From: Citromicrobium sp.
Lineage (GTDB): Bacteria; Pseudomonadota; Alphaproteobacteria; Sphingomonadales; Sphingomonadaceae
Length of the DNA stretch: 27,539 bases
Direction of reading: 5' to 3'
Assembly (NCBI GenBank): GCA_002712945.1
Contig: PAVA01000085.1
Location: forward strand, 1 to 27,539
Shown: piece after piece, positions 8,226-15,340 of the stretch
Position numbering within the stretch: the first letter of the stretch is position 1
Layout: each line of letters opens with the position of its first letter
The notes under the pieces: model-generated
The model's input: only the letters and a program-made list of their open reading frames with translations
Told to the model about the DNA's origin: nothing
Databases searched by the model: none
Translations under genes and position numbers: made by a program

Positions 8226-9131
8226 ATGAAAATCGCGCTGCTGGCTCGTAATCCCAACCTCTACTCGCACAAGCGGCTGGTGGAGGCGGCACAGGCGCGC
8301 GGGCATCAGATCGACTGGCTCAACACGCTGCGCTGCACGGTTCACATCGCGAGCCACCGGCCCGAGGTCTATTACGATGGCGAACCGGCAATCGGCTACG
8401 ACGCGGTCATCCCGCGCATCGGTGCCTCGATCACCAATTACGGTCTCGCGATCCTGCGCCAGTTCGAGATGCGCGGCTGCTGGCCGCTGAACGAGAGCGT
8501 CGCCATCGGGCGCAGCCGCGACAAGCTGCGCAGCTTGCAGATTCTCGCCAAGCACGGGCTCGGCCTGCCGCTGACCGCCTATGCCAACGATCCCAAGAAG
8601 GCGGAGGAGATCATCCGCGCGGTCAAGGGCCCGCCAGTGGTCATCAAGCTGCTGGAGGGCACGCAGGGCATCGGCGTGGTGCTCGCGGACTCGATGTCTT
8701 CCGCCAAGTCGGTGATCGAGGCGTTCCGCGGCGCCAACGTGAACATCCTGGTGCAGGAGTTCATCAAGGAAGCGGGCGGCACCGATATCCGCGCGCTGGT
8801 GGTTGGCGGCAAGGTCGTCGCCGCGATGCAGCGGACCGGCGCGCCCGACGATTTCCGTTCCAACCTCCATCGCGGCGGAAGCGCGCAGCTGATCAAGATC
8901 ACGCCCGAAGAACGCAGCACCGCCGTGCGCGCCGCCAAGCGCATGGGGCTGAACGTGTGCGGGGTGGACATGCTGCGATCGAACCACGGGCCGGTCATCA
9001 TGGAGGTGAACTCCTCTCCGGGGCTGGAGGGGATCGAGGCCGCCACGGGTCGCGACATTGCCGGACAGATCATCGAATTCATCGAGACCAATGCGAAGAT
9101 CGGCGCGACCAAGACCAAGGGGGCGGGGTAA
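8226..9131 (+). CDS. rimK: Ribosomal protein S6--L-glutamate ligase RimK
   Basis: 301 residues, matching E. coli RimK (about 300). It is an ATP-grasp ligase that adds glutamates to the C-terminus of S6. The N-terminal preATP-grasp part begins [18 protein letters not shown] and includes [13 protein letters not shown]. The central ATP-binding part has [18 protein letters not shown], and the C-terminal metal-binding loop reads [25 protein letters not shown] stretch sits before the ATG. rimB lies ten bases upstream. A YbjN-like gene follows, the same order as rimK-ybjN in E. coli. The presumed substrate gene rpsF lies at 12320-12691 on the other strand. Confidence 0.95.
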   Translation: MKIALLARNPNLYSHKRLVEAAQARGHQIDWLNTLRCTVHIASHRPEVYYDGEPAIGYDAVIPRIGASITNYGLAILRQFEMRGCWPLNESVAIGRSRDKLRSLQILAKHGLGLPLTAYANDPKKAEEIIRAVKGPPVVIKLLEGTQGIGVVLADSMSSAKSVIEAFRGANVNILVQEFIKEAGGTDIRALVVGGKVVAAMQRTGAPDDFRSNLHRGGSAQLIKITPEERSTAVRAAKRMGLNVCGVDMLRSNHGPVIMEVNSSPGLEGIEAATGRDIAGQIIEFIETNAKIGATKTKGAG

Positions 9132-9188
9132 TGCGGGCGCGGCTGCGCGCGCCATGGCACTGGTCACAGGCCGAAAAACTGGTAGCCT

Positions 9189-9214
9189 TTCCCCCGGTCC
9201 GACAAAGGGGGGAA
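9189..9214 (+). promoter_or_regulatory. Hairpin covering the ribosome binding site of the YbjN-like gene
   Basis: TTCCCCC (9189-9195) is perfectly complementary to GGGGGAA (9208-9214), leaving a 12-base loop. The right arm is the Shine-Dalgarno sequence for the TTG start at 9217, so the fold would hide it. Seen directly in sequence; any regulatory effect is inference. Confidence 0.4.
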
Positions 9215-9216
9215 TC

Positions 9217-9720
9217 TTGAAGACACTGTTTCTTGCCATTGCCGCAGGCGGCCTTGCCGTAAGTCCGGTCGCCGCGAGCGCGCAAGCCTATCAGGCAGAG
9301 CGCGTTCTCAAGACCATGGATGCCGGCGATCTCTCGGCAGTCCTTACGAATATGGGCGCAAGCTGGGACGTCGTCCCGCGCGACGACGACACCGATCTCT
9401 ACCAGATCACCTTCGCCAACGGGTTGAAGGCCTTTGCCTGGTTCCGGGTATGCGATGGCGGTCAATGTCGCGGCCTGACGCTGCTGGCAGCATATGCACG
9501 CGACGAGGCCTACAGCAATGACGCCGTACTCGACGCAAAGCTGCGCGCCTTCAACGACAGCGCACCGGCAGGCAAGGCCTTCCGGTCCACGGGGGACAGC
9601 ATCCTCTCGCAGGCCTACATCATTTCCGACAACGGGATCACGATGGCCAACATCCAGTCGCAGATCGAAGTCTTCATCAGCTCGTGCGACAGCCTCGACC
9701 AGTTCCTGTCGCAGCCCTGA
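9217..9720 (+). CDS. Secreted YbjN-domain-like protein
   Basis: 167 residues from a TTG start preceded by GGGGGGAA. This start gives a complete signal peptide (MKTLFLAIAAGGLAVSPVAA, cleavage after SAQA); an in-frame ATG further upstream would add an unlikely polar leader. The mature part has the layout of YbjN domains: a helix (AERVLKTMDAGDLSAVLTN), an alternating strand pattern with VRF-like turns (YQITFANGLKAFAWFRV), a CDGGQC pair, and an RAFNDSAPAGKAF segment. YbjN in E. coli is cytoplasmic and affects motility and stress phenotypes; this one appears exported. It lies 85 bases after rimK. The family call is by pattern only. Confidence 0.7.
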   Translation: MKTLFLAIAAGGLAVSPVAASAQAYQAERVLKTMDAGDLSAVLTNMGASWDVVPRDDDTDLYQITFANGLKAFAWFRVCDGGQCRGLTLLAAYARDEAYSNDAVLDAKLRAFNDSAPAGKAFRSTGDSILSQAYIISDNGITMANIQSQIEVFISSCDSLDQFLSQP

Positions 9721-9813
9721 GCCAGCCCCGGACGGCGCGAGGTTCCGACATGCGGAGTTTTGCGCCCCGGGCCTGCCCAGGCCATTCGGCCGGGACGCAG
9801 GGGGCGACCAGGG

Positions 9814-11250
9814 CTAGCGGAACGGCGGCTCGTTGAAGGCGCGCAGCTTGCGGCTGTGCAGGCGCGGGCCTTCCTCGCGCAGGTGGCGGACTGCCGCGAT
9901 GCCGATCTGCAGGTGCGCGGCGATCGCCTCCTCGTAGAAGGTGTTGGCCTGCTTGGGGAGCTTGATCTCGCCATGGAGCGGCTTGTCGGAAACGCATAGC
10001 AGCGTGCCGTAGGGCACCCGGAAGCGGAAGCCCTGTGCGGCGATGGTCGCGCTTTCCATGTCGATCGCGACCGCGCGGCTGAGCGAGAAGCGCCGCGCCG
10101 ACATGGCGTAGCGCAGTTCCCAGTTGCGGTCGTCGGTCGTCACCACCGTGCCGGTGCGCAGCCGCTGTTTCAGATCGCTCCCGTGCCGTCCGGAGACTTC
10201 TTCCGCCGCCGCCGCCAGCGCCTGCTGGACCTCGGCGATGGCAGGCAGCGGGATCTCGGGCGGCAGGACCGGGTCGAGCACATGGTCGTCGCGCAGATAG
10301 GCATGGGCGAGCACGTAGTCGCCGATCTTCTGGCTGGGGCGCAGCCCGCCGCAGTGGCCGATCATCAGCCACGCCTCGGGCCGCAGCACCGCGAGGTGAT
10401 CGCAGATCGTCTTCGCATTGCTCGGACCCACGCCGATATTGACCAGGGTGATCCCGTCGCCGTCCTTGCCGATAAGGTGGTAGGCGGGCATCTGGTGCCG
10501 CCGCCATGCCGCGTCGGACAGCTGGGCCTTCGCATTTTCGGTCGGCTCGGTCAGGAACAGCCCGCCCGGCCCGGCGAGCGCGCTGCATTCGTCGTCGCCC
10601 AGCCGCATGCCCGCCCAGTCGACAAACTCGTCGACATAGCGGTGGTAGTTGGTGAACAGGACGAAGCGCTGAAAATGCTCCGGGTCGGTCCCGGTGTAAT
10701 GCGCCAGCCGCGCGAGGCTGAAATCGGTCCGCAACCCGTCGAACAGCGAGAGCGGAATCTGCTGCCCGGGTTCGTCGAGCTCGATCCCGTCGGCCAGTTC
10801 GTCGCCGATATCGGCAAGGTCGGTATGCGGGAAGTGGCGCGCGATTTCCTGCGGGGAGATGCTGGCCAGCTTCGTGGTGGTCTCGCCGTCGAGCACATAG
10901 GGGAAGGGGATTTCCTGGTCCGAAGGCTGAACGTCGAGCCGGACCGGATAGTCGCTCTCGATCAGTTCGAGCTGCGCGCGCAGATAGCCCCGGAAGAGCT
11001 GCGGGCGCGTGACCGTGGTGGCGTAGGTGCCCTGCATCGCAAGACGCCCGAAGGCGCGGCTGCGCGGGCTGTCCGGCTCGCTCCCGTCGTAATGGACGAG
11101 CAGGCGCGGGTATGTGTAGCGGCCCTCGCGCGCGCTGGCGGTGGGCACGCTGCCGTTTTCGGCGAATGTGAGGATGTCGGCGCGCAGGCGCTCGACGGCG
11201 GCGTCGTACTGCTCCTGAAGAGCATCGAGGGCTTGGTCTATCGATAGCAT
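9814..11250 (-). CDS. amn: AMP nucleosidase
   Basis: 478 residues, close to E. coli Amn (484). It hydrolyses AMP to adenine and ribose 5-phosphate, controlling the adenylate pool. The N-terminal half is the Amn-specific domain (YTYPRLLVHYDG, NYHRYVDEFVDWA). The C-terminal half is a nucleoside-phosphorylase-type fold: LVNIGVGPSNAKTICDHLAVLRP, MIGHCGGLRPSQKIGDYVLAHAY, then DMESATIAAQGFRFRVPYGTLLCVSDKPLHGE (motifs quoted in parts). The ATG has AGGA nine bases upstream. It is monocistronic here, separated from rplI by that gene's terminator. It converges with the YbjN-like gene; the 93-base gap between them has only weak palindromes without a T-run. Confidence 0.95.
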   Translation of the reverse strand: MLSIDQALDALQEQYDAAVERLRADILTFAENGSVPTASAREGRYTYPRLLVHYDGSEPDSPRSRAFGRLAMQGTYATTVTRPQLFRGYLRAQLELIESDYPVRLDVQPSDQEIPFPYVLDGETTTKLASISPQEIARHFPHTDLADIGDELADGIELDEPGQQIPLSLFDGLRTDFSLARLAHYTGTDPEHFQRFVLFTNYHRYVDEFVDWAGMRLGDDECSALAGPGGLFLTEPTENAKAQLSDAAWRRHQMPAYHLIGKDGDGITLVNIGVGPSNAKTICDHLAVLRPEAWLMIGHCGGLRPSQKIGDYVLAHAYLRDDHVLDPVLPPEIPLPAIAEVQQALAAAAEEVSGRHGSDLKQRLRTGTVVTTDDRNWELRYAMSARRFSLSRAVAIDMESATIAAQGFRFRVPYGTLLCVSDKPLHGEIKLPKQANTFYEEAIAAHLQIGIAAVRHLREEGPRLHSRKLRAFNEPPFR

Positions 11251-11323
11251 TGCGGCGCGTCCTAGCGCGGGCGGATGACGGGGCCAAGCCAGCCCGTTCG
11301 CGATTATGCATCCCCGCGCCGGG

Positions 11324-11363
11324 CACGAAAAAGGCCCGCGCTCCTTATCGGGAGGCGGGCCTT
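11324..11363 (-). terminator. Rho-independent terminator of the rpsF-rpsR-rplI operon
   Basis: On the minus strand the stem aaggcccgc/gcgggcctt (arms at 11355-11363 and 11331-11339) is nine perfect pairs, extended inside by ctcc/ggag, and is followed by a T-run (cttttt, reading towards 11326). It lies 27 bases past the rplI stop and isolates amn from the operon. Confidence 0.9.
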
Positions 11364-11389
11364 CTCGTGTTCGGGTAGGATGCCGGGGC

Positions 11390-12079
11390 TTATTCGCCTT
11401 CGGGCGTCACCTCGTCCGAGCTCGTTTCGGGCTCGGTCGCTTCGATCAGCGATTCGGTCGTCGTCTGGTCTTCGGGCGTGCTCACGCCGTCTTCCATCAG
11501 TTCGGCCGGGATCTCGCCGGGCTCGAGGTTCGGGTCGACACGGTTTGCGGCCGCCGCTTCCTCGATTTCCTTCTGTTCGTCTTCGAACAGCTGGGCGAGA
11601 ACGTCGACACCCTGGCTCTGCAGTTCGGCTTCGTCGTCCGAACGGGCGACATTGGCCTTCACCGTCACATGCACCTCGGGGTGCAGCGTCACGGTGACGT
11701 CGTGCATGCCGATCATCTTGATCGGGCTGCCCATCACGATCTGCTTCTTGTCGACCTCGTGGCCCTTGGCTTCGAGGCCCGAGGCGATGTCGCGCACGTT
11801 GACCGAACCGTAGAGCTGGCCGGCGTTCGACGAAGCGCGGATCAGGACGATTTCGGTCCCGTCGATCTTCTCGCCGGCCTTCTCGGCCTCGCTGCGGCGT
11901 TCCGCGTTTTCCTTTTCGAGGCGTTCGCGGTTGGCTTCGAAGACCTTCTTGTTGGCTTCGTTGGCGCGCAGCGCCTTCTTCTGCGGCAGCAGGAAGTTGC
12001 GGGCGTAACCGTCTTTCACGGTCACGACATCGCCGATGGAGCCGAGGTTGCCGATGCGTTCGAGGAGGATGATATCCAT
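11390..12079 (-). CDS. rplI: 50S ribosomal protein L9 with long acidic tail
   Basis: 229 residues against roughly 150 in most bacteria. Residues 1-147 are canonical L9: [35 protein letters not shown], the long connecting helix, and the C-terminal domain with [13 protein letters not shown] and [12 protein letters not shown]. Residues 148-229 form an acidic, low-complexity tail rich in Glu, Asp, Thr and Ser ([13 protein letters not shown] at the end). Extended L9 tails are common in sphingomonads and relatives, so it is probably a lineage trait rather than an error. An AGGAG site precedes the ATG. Third gene of the rpsF-rpsR-rplI operon, 14 bases after rpsR. Confidence 0.96.
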   Translation of the reverse strand: MDIILLERIGNLGSIGDVVTVKDGYARNFLLPQKKALRANEANKKVFEANRERLEKENAERRSEAEKAGEKIDGTEIVLIRASSNAGQLYGSVNVRDIASGLEAKGHEVDKKQIVMGSPIKMIGMHDVTVTLHPEVHVTVKANVARSDDEAELQSQGVDVLAQLFEDEQKEIEEAAAANRVDPNLEPGEIPAELMEDGVSTPEDQTTTESLIEATEPETSSDEVTPEGE

Positions 12080-12093
12080 GGGTCTTTCTCCTC

Positions 12094-12318
12094 TTACTTC
12101 ACGACGTAGGGAAGAAGGCCAATGTGGCGCGCGCGCTTGATCGCCTTGGCGAGTTCACGCTGCTTCTTCGCGCTGACGGCGGTGATGCGGCTGGGCACGA
12201 TCTTGCCGCGTTCGGACATGAAGCCCTGCAGCAGGCGCACGTCCTTGTAATCGATGACCGGAGCATTCTTGCCCGAGAACGGGCAGGTCTTGCGGCGGCG
12301 GAAAAAGGGGCGGGCCAT
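12094..12318 (-). CDS. rpsR: 30S ribosomal protein S18
   Basis: 74 residues. S18 pairs with S6 on the platform of the small subunit. It begins [16 protein letters not shown] and contains [42 protein letters not shown] (read in parts), a complete match to the family. A longer in-frame version starting at 12366 would overlap rpsF; the ATG at 12318, one base after the rpsF stop, gives the standard protein and was chosen. The tight junction suggests translational coupling with S6. Confidence 0.96.
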   Translation of the reverse strand: MARPFFRRRKTCPFSGKNAPVIDYKDVRLLQGFMSERGKIVPSRITAVSAKKQRELAKAIKRARHIGLLPYVVK

Positions 12319-12319
12319 C

Positions 12320-12691
12320 TTAGTCGTCTCCCCGATCCGAGCGCTCGCGGCGCTTCTTGGAATCACGTTCGTTCTTGCGCATCATCGCCGAGGGGCCTTC
12401 CTCGTGCTCGTCCACGCGGATGGTCATGTAGCGAATGATGTCTTCGTTGATGCGGATCTGGCGCTCCAGCTCGGCAACCATGCTGCCGGGGCCTTCCACG
12501 TTCAGCATCACGAAGTGTGCCTTGCGGTTGCGGTCGATCTTGTAGGCGAGGTTCTTGAGGCCCCAGGTCTCCGTTTTGGTGACCTTGCCTTCGTTCGACT
12601 CGATGATTTCGGTGGCTTGCGCTGCCAGAGCGTCGACCTGCGACTGGCTCAAATCCTGGCGCGCAAGGAACACATGCTCGTAAAGAGCCAT
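12320..12691 (-). CDS. rpsF: 30S ribosomal protein S6
   Basis: 123 residues. Starts [15 protein letters not shown], with the core [26 protein letters not shown] and [13 protein letters not shown]. The C-terminal tail (about residues 97-123) is charged, [12 protein letters not shown] at the end, and finishes in two aspartates rather than the two glutamates that E. coli S6 carries as RimK acceptors. A longer in-frame ORF runs upstream, but the ATG at 12691 has a GGAAAAGG ribosome site and gives the standard N-terminus. First gene of the S6-S18-L9 operon, with a promoter candidate at 12808-12835. Confidence 0.97.
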   Translation of the reverse strand: MALYEHVFLARQDLSQSQVDALAAQATEIIESNEGKVTKTETWGLKNLAYKIDRNRKAHFVMLNVEGPGSMVAELERQIRINEDIIRYMTIRVDEHEEGPSAMMRKNERDSKKRRERSDRGDD

Positions 12692-12807
12692 GCCTTTTCC
12701 TTTCACGTTGCTGCCGATCGCTGGCTGATCCGCACCGAATGCGCGGGGCCCCTCCGGCTTTCTTGGTTTCCCCACTGCGAGCCGTCGCCCACAGCAGGGA
12801 AGCGGGC

Positions 12808-12835
12808 CACATAGCGGAATGCGAGGCGAATGCAA
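12808..12835 (-). promoter_or_regulatory. Candidate promoter of the rpsF operon
   Basis: Reading the minus strand: TTGCAT (12835-12830), 16 bases, TATGTG (12813-12808). Transcription would begin near 12801, giving a leader of about 110 bases, long enough for a regulatory RNA. The match is good but unverified. Confidence 0.45.
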
Positions 12836-12916
12836 GGCTGTTGCTTGCACGGACAATGGTGCCAAAGGCCTTGCTGGTGCGTTGGCGCCAGACAGCAGTT
12901 TAGAGAGGGGACTTCA

Positions 12917-13885
12917 ATGCCCGGTGGCCTTGCGGCTTTGTTGGACGACGTATCGATTATCGCGCGCAGCGCGGCAGCCTCGGTCGACGATGTGGCCGCG
13001 GCGGCGAGCAAGGCGGGCTCGAAGACCGCGGGCGTGGTGATCGACGATGCGGCGGTGACGCCCGGCTACGTCACCGGGTTTTCGCCTGCGCGCGAATTGC
13101 CGATCATCGCCAAGATCGCGGTCGGCAGCGTGAAGAACAAGCTGCTGATCCTGCTGCCCGGTGCCCTGCTGCTGAGCCAGTTCCTGCCGCAGGCGATCGT
13201 CTTCATCCTGATGCTGGGCGGATGCTACCTGTCCTACGAGGGCGCCGAGAAGATCATCGAGAAGCTTGGCGGGAAACACCACGGAGAGACGCTGGAAGAC
13301 CCGATCGAGGACAAGGTGGCGTTCGAGAAGGAGCGCGTGTCCGGTGCGATCCGCACCGACCTGATCCTGTCCGCCGAGATCATGGCGATCACGCTGAACG
13401 AGGTCGCGGCGGAGACCTTCATCACGCGCGCCGGCGTGCTGGCAGTGGTGGGCCTGGCGGTGACCGCAGCCATCTACGGCGCGGTCGCGCTGATCGTGAA
13501 GCTCGACGATATCGGCCTGCACCTGATGGAAAAGCCCGACGATACTGCGAAGAAAATCGGCAAGGTGATGCTCAACGCCATGCCCCATATCCTCACCGTC
13601 CTGTCGGTGGTGGGGACCGCCGCGATGCTGTGGGTCGGCGGCGGGATCATCCTCCACGGCACGCATGAGCTGGGCTTCCACACGCTTTACGATGCGAGCC
13701 ACGGGCTCGAGTATGCGGTGGAGAGCACCACGGGTGCGCTCGGCGGGGTGCTGGGCTGGGCGACCTACGCCGCCGTTTCGGCGCTACTGGGGCTGGTGCT
13801 GGGGGCCGTGATCGTGTTCGTGCTGCACAACCTGCTCGGGCTGGGGCACGGCAAGGATGAGGGTGCCCAGGGCGACGCGCACTAA
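12917..13885 (+). CDS. DUF808 family membrane protein
   Basis: 322 residues. Resembles the DUF808 family (E. coli YedI), multi-pass inner-membrane proteins of unknown function. The start MPGGLAALLDDVSIIARSAAAS, the DDAAVTPGYVTGF segment and the later FHTLYDASHGLEY are family-typical. Hydrophobic stretches lie around residues 70-105, 175-195, 235-260 and 280-305, giving at least four membrane segments. A GAGAGGGGA ribosome site precedes the ATG. It diverges from rpsF, and the shared 225-base gap holds the rpsF promoter. Its TAA stop overlaps, on the opposite strand, the TAG stop of the zinc-ribbon gene (13882-13885). Confidence 0.88.
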   Translation: MPGGLAALLDDVSIIARSAAASVDDVAAAASKAGSKTAGVVIDDAAVTPGYVTGFSPARELPIIAKIAVGSVKNKLLILLPGALLLSQFLPQAIVFILMLGGCYLSYEGAEKIIEKLGGKHHGETLEDPIEDKVAFEKERVSGAIRTDLILSAEIMAITLNEVAAETFITRAGVLAVVGLAVTAAIYGAVALIVKLDDIGLHLMEKPDDTAKKIGKVMLNAMPHILTVLSVVGTAAMLWVGGGIILHGTHELGFHTLYDASHGLEYAVESTTGALGGVLGWATYAAVSALLGLVLGAVIVFVLHNLLGLGHGKDEGAQGDAH

Positions 13886-14157
13886 CCGGCGCGCGTCAGG
13901 TCGAGCCCGCAGCGGCTGCATGTTCGGTTGGGCCACGGCAGGATCAGCGCGCGTCGGAAGAACAGGTTGCTGCGGCAGTTCGGGCAATTGAAGCCGAGAA
14001 TGCCGATATTCGCCATGAACAGCCCGAAGATGACGATCGCGAAGGCCACGCTCGAATGGCCGATCCACGCATCGACCGCGATGATGAACACCACGCCGAT
14101 GCCTACCCCGGCGAGCATCTTGAGCGCATGGCGGCGGGCGGCTTCGTAGACGGTCAC
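13882..14157 (-). CDS. Zinc-ribbon membrane protein, paralogue 1 (downstream copy)
   Basis: 91 residues from a GTG start that overlaps the stop of the upstream paralogue by four bases (GTGA). It begins VYEAARRHA, has two hydrophobic stretches (about residues 13-30 and 36-55), and then two CxxC pairs: C58/C61 in FNCPNC and C80/C83 in CSRCG, separated by 18 residues containing LPWPN. Four cysteines in this spacing suggest one zinc-binding ribbon on the cytoplasmic or periplasmic face. It shares the VYxxARRHA start, SxLFxR, PWPN and CSxCG with its neighbour, so a tandem duplication is likely. Function is unknown; no name fits. Confidence 0.72.
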   Translation of the reverse strand: MTVYEAARRHALKMLAGVGIGVVFIIAVDAWIGHSSVAFAIVIFGLFMANIGILGFNCPNCRSNLFFRRALILPWPNRTCSRCGLDLTRAG

Positions 14158-14429
14158 TGGGGTACCTCGCGGAGGCTTTCGCCGCACTTCGAGCAAATCG
14201 CGTTCGGCCAAGGGAAGCTCCACATACCCCGCATGAACAATCGACTGCCGCAAGTGGGGCAAACAAACCCCATGCTCCAGACACCCATGCCCAGATAAAG
14301 GATCATGTAAGGCCACGGCGCCCACTCGAAAGGCACAATGGACGTTGCAACAAGCATCCAGGGAATGAACCCGAAGAAAACCAACAAAGTCAGAACCGCA
14401 TGGCGGCGCGCTTTCTTGTAAACGCTCAC
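14154..14429 (-). CDS. Zinc-ribbon membrane protein, paralogue 2 (upstream copy)
   Basis: 91 residues, the same length as its downstream paralogue, starting at GTG with AGGAG eight bases before it. It opens VYKKARRHAV, carries two hydrophobic stretches (about 12-32 and 38-55), then CxxC pairs C57/C60 (VCPTCG) and C79/C82 (ICSKCG) with FPWPN between. The hydrophobic half has diverged strongly from the paralogue while the N-terminal box and the zinc ribbon are kept, suggesting that the soluble ends are the functional parts. It is the first gene of the coupled pair. I cannot assign a function. Confidence 0.72.
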   Translation of the reverse strand: MSVYKKARRHAVLTLLVFFGFIPWMLVATSIVPFEWAPWPYMILYLGMGVWSMGFVCPTCGSRLFMRGMWSFPWPNAICSKCGESLREVPQ

Positions 14430-14515
14430 CCCAGCCGCTCCTGCTCATCTCTCGCGAACATGCCTGAGGGTATCGACGCGCGTGCCCGTGAAGGCAAGCC
14501 GGCTGCCTTCGCCTG

Positions 14516-15244
14516 CTAGCTGCCCTGTGCCGCAGCCGCTTTGTCGAGCGCATCGAGGCGCGCCTTCAGCACGTCACAGGGCTCCTTCTCCTGTCCGGAC
14601 ATGCCCAGCTTGGTGCCGGTGAATTCGATCATGTGCTTCTCGTTGGTCAGGCGCGCCTGAACCTGATCGAGCACACGGCAGCTCACACCACCGTAATAGG
14701 TCTGCGTACGAGGGCCATCGACGACCGCCTGATAGGCCGCCGAATAGCGCGCATGGGCCTGCTTGAACGTTTCGGGCAGCGCGACAAACCCCTCTGCCGT
14801 GCAGCCATCCCAGTCGACATCGCCGTCCACCGCCGGCCTGCCATAGGCGCACATGACCGCTTTGATGGCTTCGGGGTCGGTGCCCGCGGTGAACAGCGCG
14901 TCGATATCCTCCTGCGACAACTCCGCAGAGATTTCCCGGTGCGTGTATTCGCTGATTGAAAGCCCATAGGGCGCGTAGGCCCTGCGGATCAGCGCATTGG
15001 ATTCGTCGGCCGTGAAGCCTGCATCGGCAACTTCATCGGAAAAGCCCTGGCCCCCGGGTGCGAAGATCATGTCCGTAATGGTCTGCTGCGAAAGCTGTTC
15101 GAGCATTCCTGCGAGTTGGACATCGGACACCGCACGCTCGAAATGCTGGGTCTTCTGCCAGTTCTCCAGCGGTGCCTGCGCATCGCAGGAGGTCGCGCCG
15201 AGCATCGCCATGCCGGATACCAGCGCGAGAAAAGGAATGCGCAT
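14516..15244 (-). CDS. Putative lipoprotein of unknown function
   Basis: 242 residues from the ATG at 15244, which has GAGGGG six bases upstream. The longer in-frame ORF adds a polar 24-residue leader and was rejected. The signal is MRIPFLALVSGMAMLGATSC with the lipid cysteine at position 20, directly followed by Asp, an inner-membrane retention signal in enterobacteria. The mature protein is mainly helical and contains a run of acidic Asp/Glu pairs (SQEDIDALF), and cysteines in VMCAYG, WDGC, VSCRV and EPCDV that could form two disulfides. No family recognised. It lies 97 bases downstream of the Mur-ligase gene on the same strand. Confidence 0.78.
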   Translation of the reverse strand: MRIPFLALVSGMAMLGATSCDAQAPLENWQKTQHFERAVSDVQLAGMLEQLSQQTITDMIFAPGGQGFSDEVADAGFTADESNALIRRAYAPYGLSISEYTHREISAELSQEDIDALFTAGTDPEAIKAVMCAYGRPAVDGDVDWDGCTAEGFVALPETFKQAHARYSAAYQAVVDGPRTQTYYGGVSCRVLDQVQARLTNEKHMIEFTGTKLGMSGQEKEPCDVLKARLDALDKAAAAQGS

Positions 15245-15340
15245 CTTAGACCCCTCAAACGTCCGAATATCGGGAGGTTTGCGCGATTGGGCCGGTTTTG
15301 TCGATGGCGCGGCCATGACAATCGCCGTCAGGTTTGCACG

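Noticed and set aside
9721..9813. Palindrome ggcct/aggcc as a terminator between the convergent YbjN-like gene and amn
   Set aside because: Only five pairs and no T-run on either strand.
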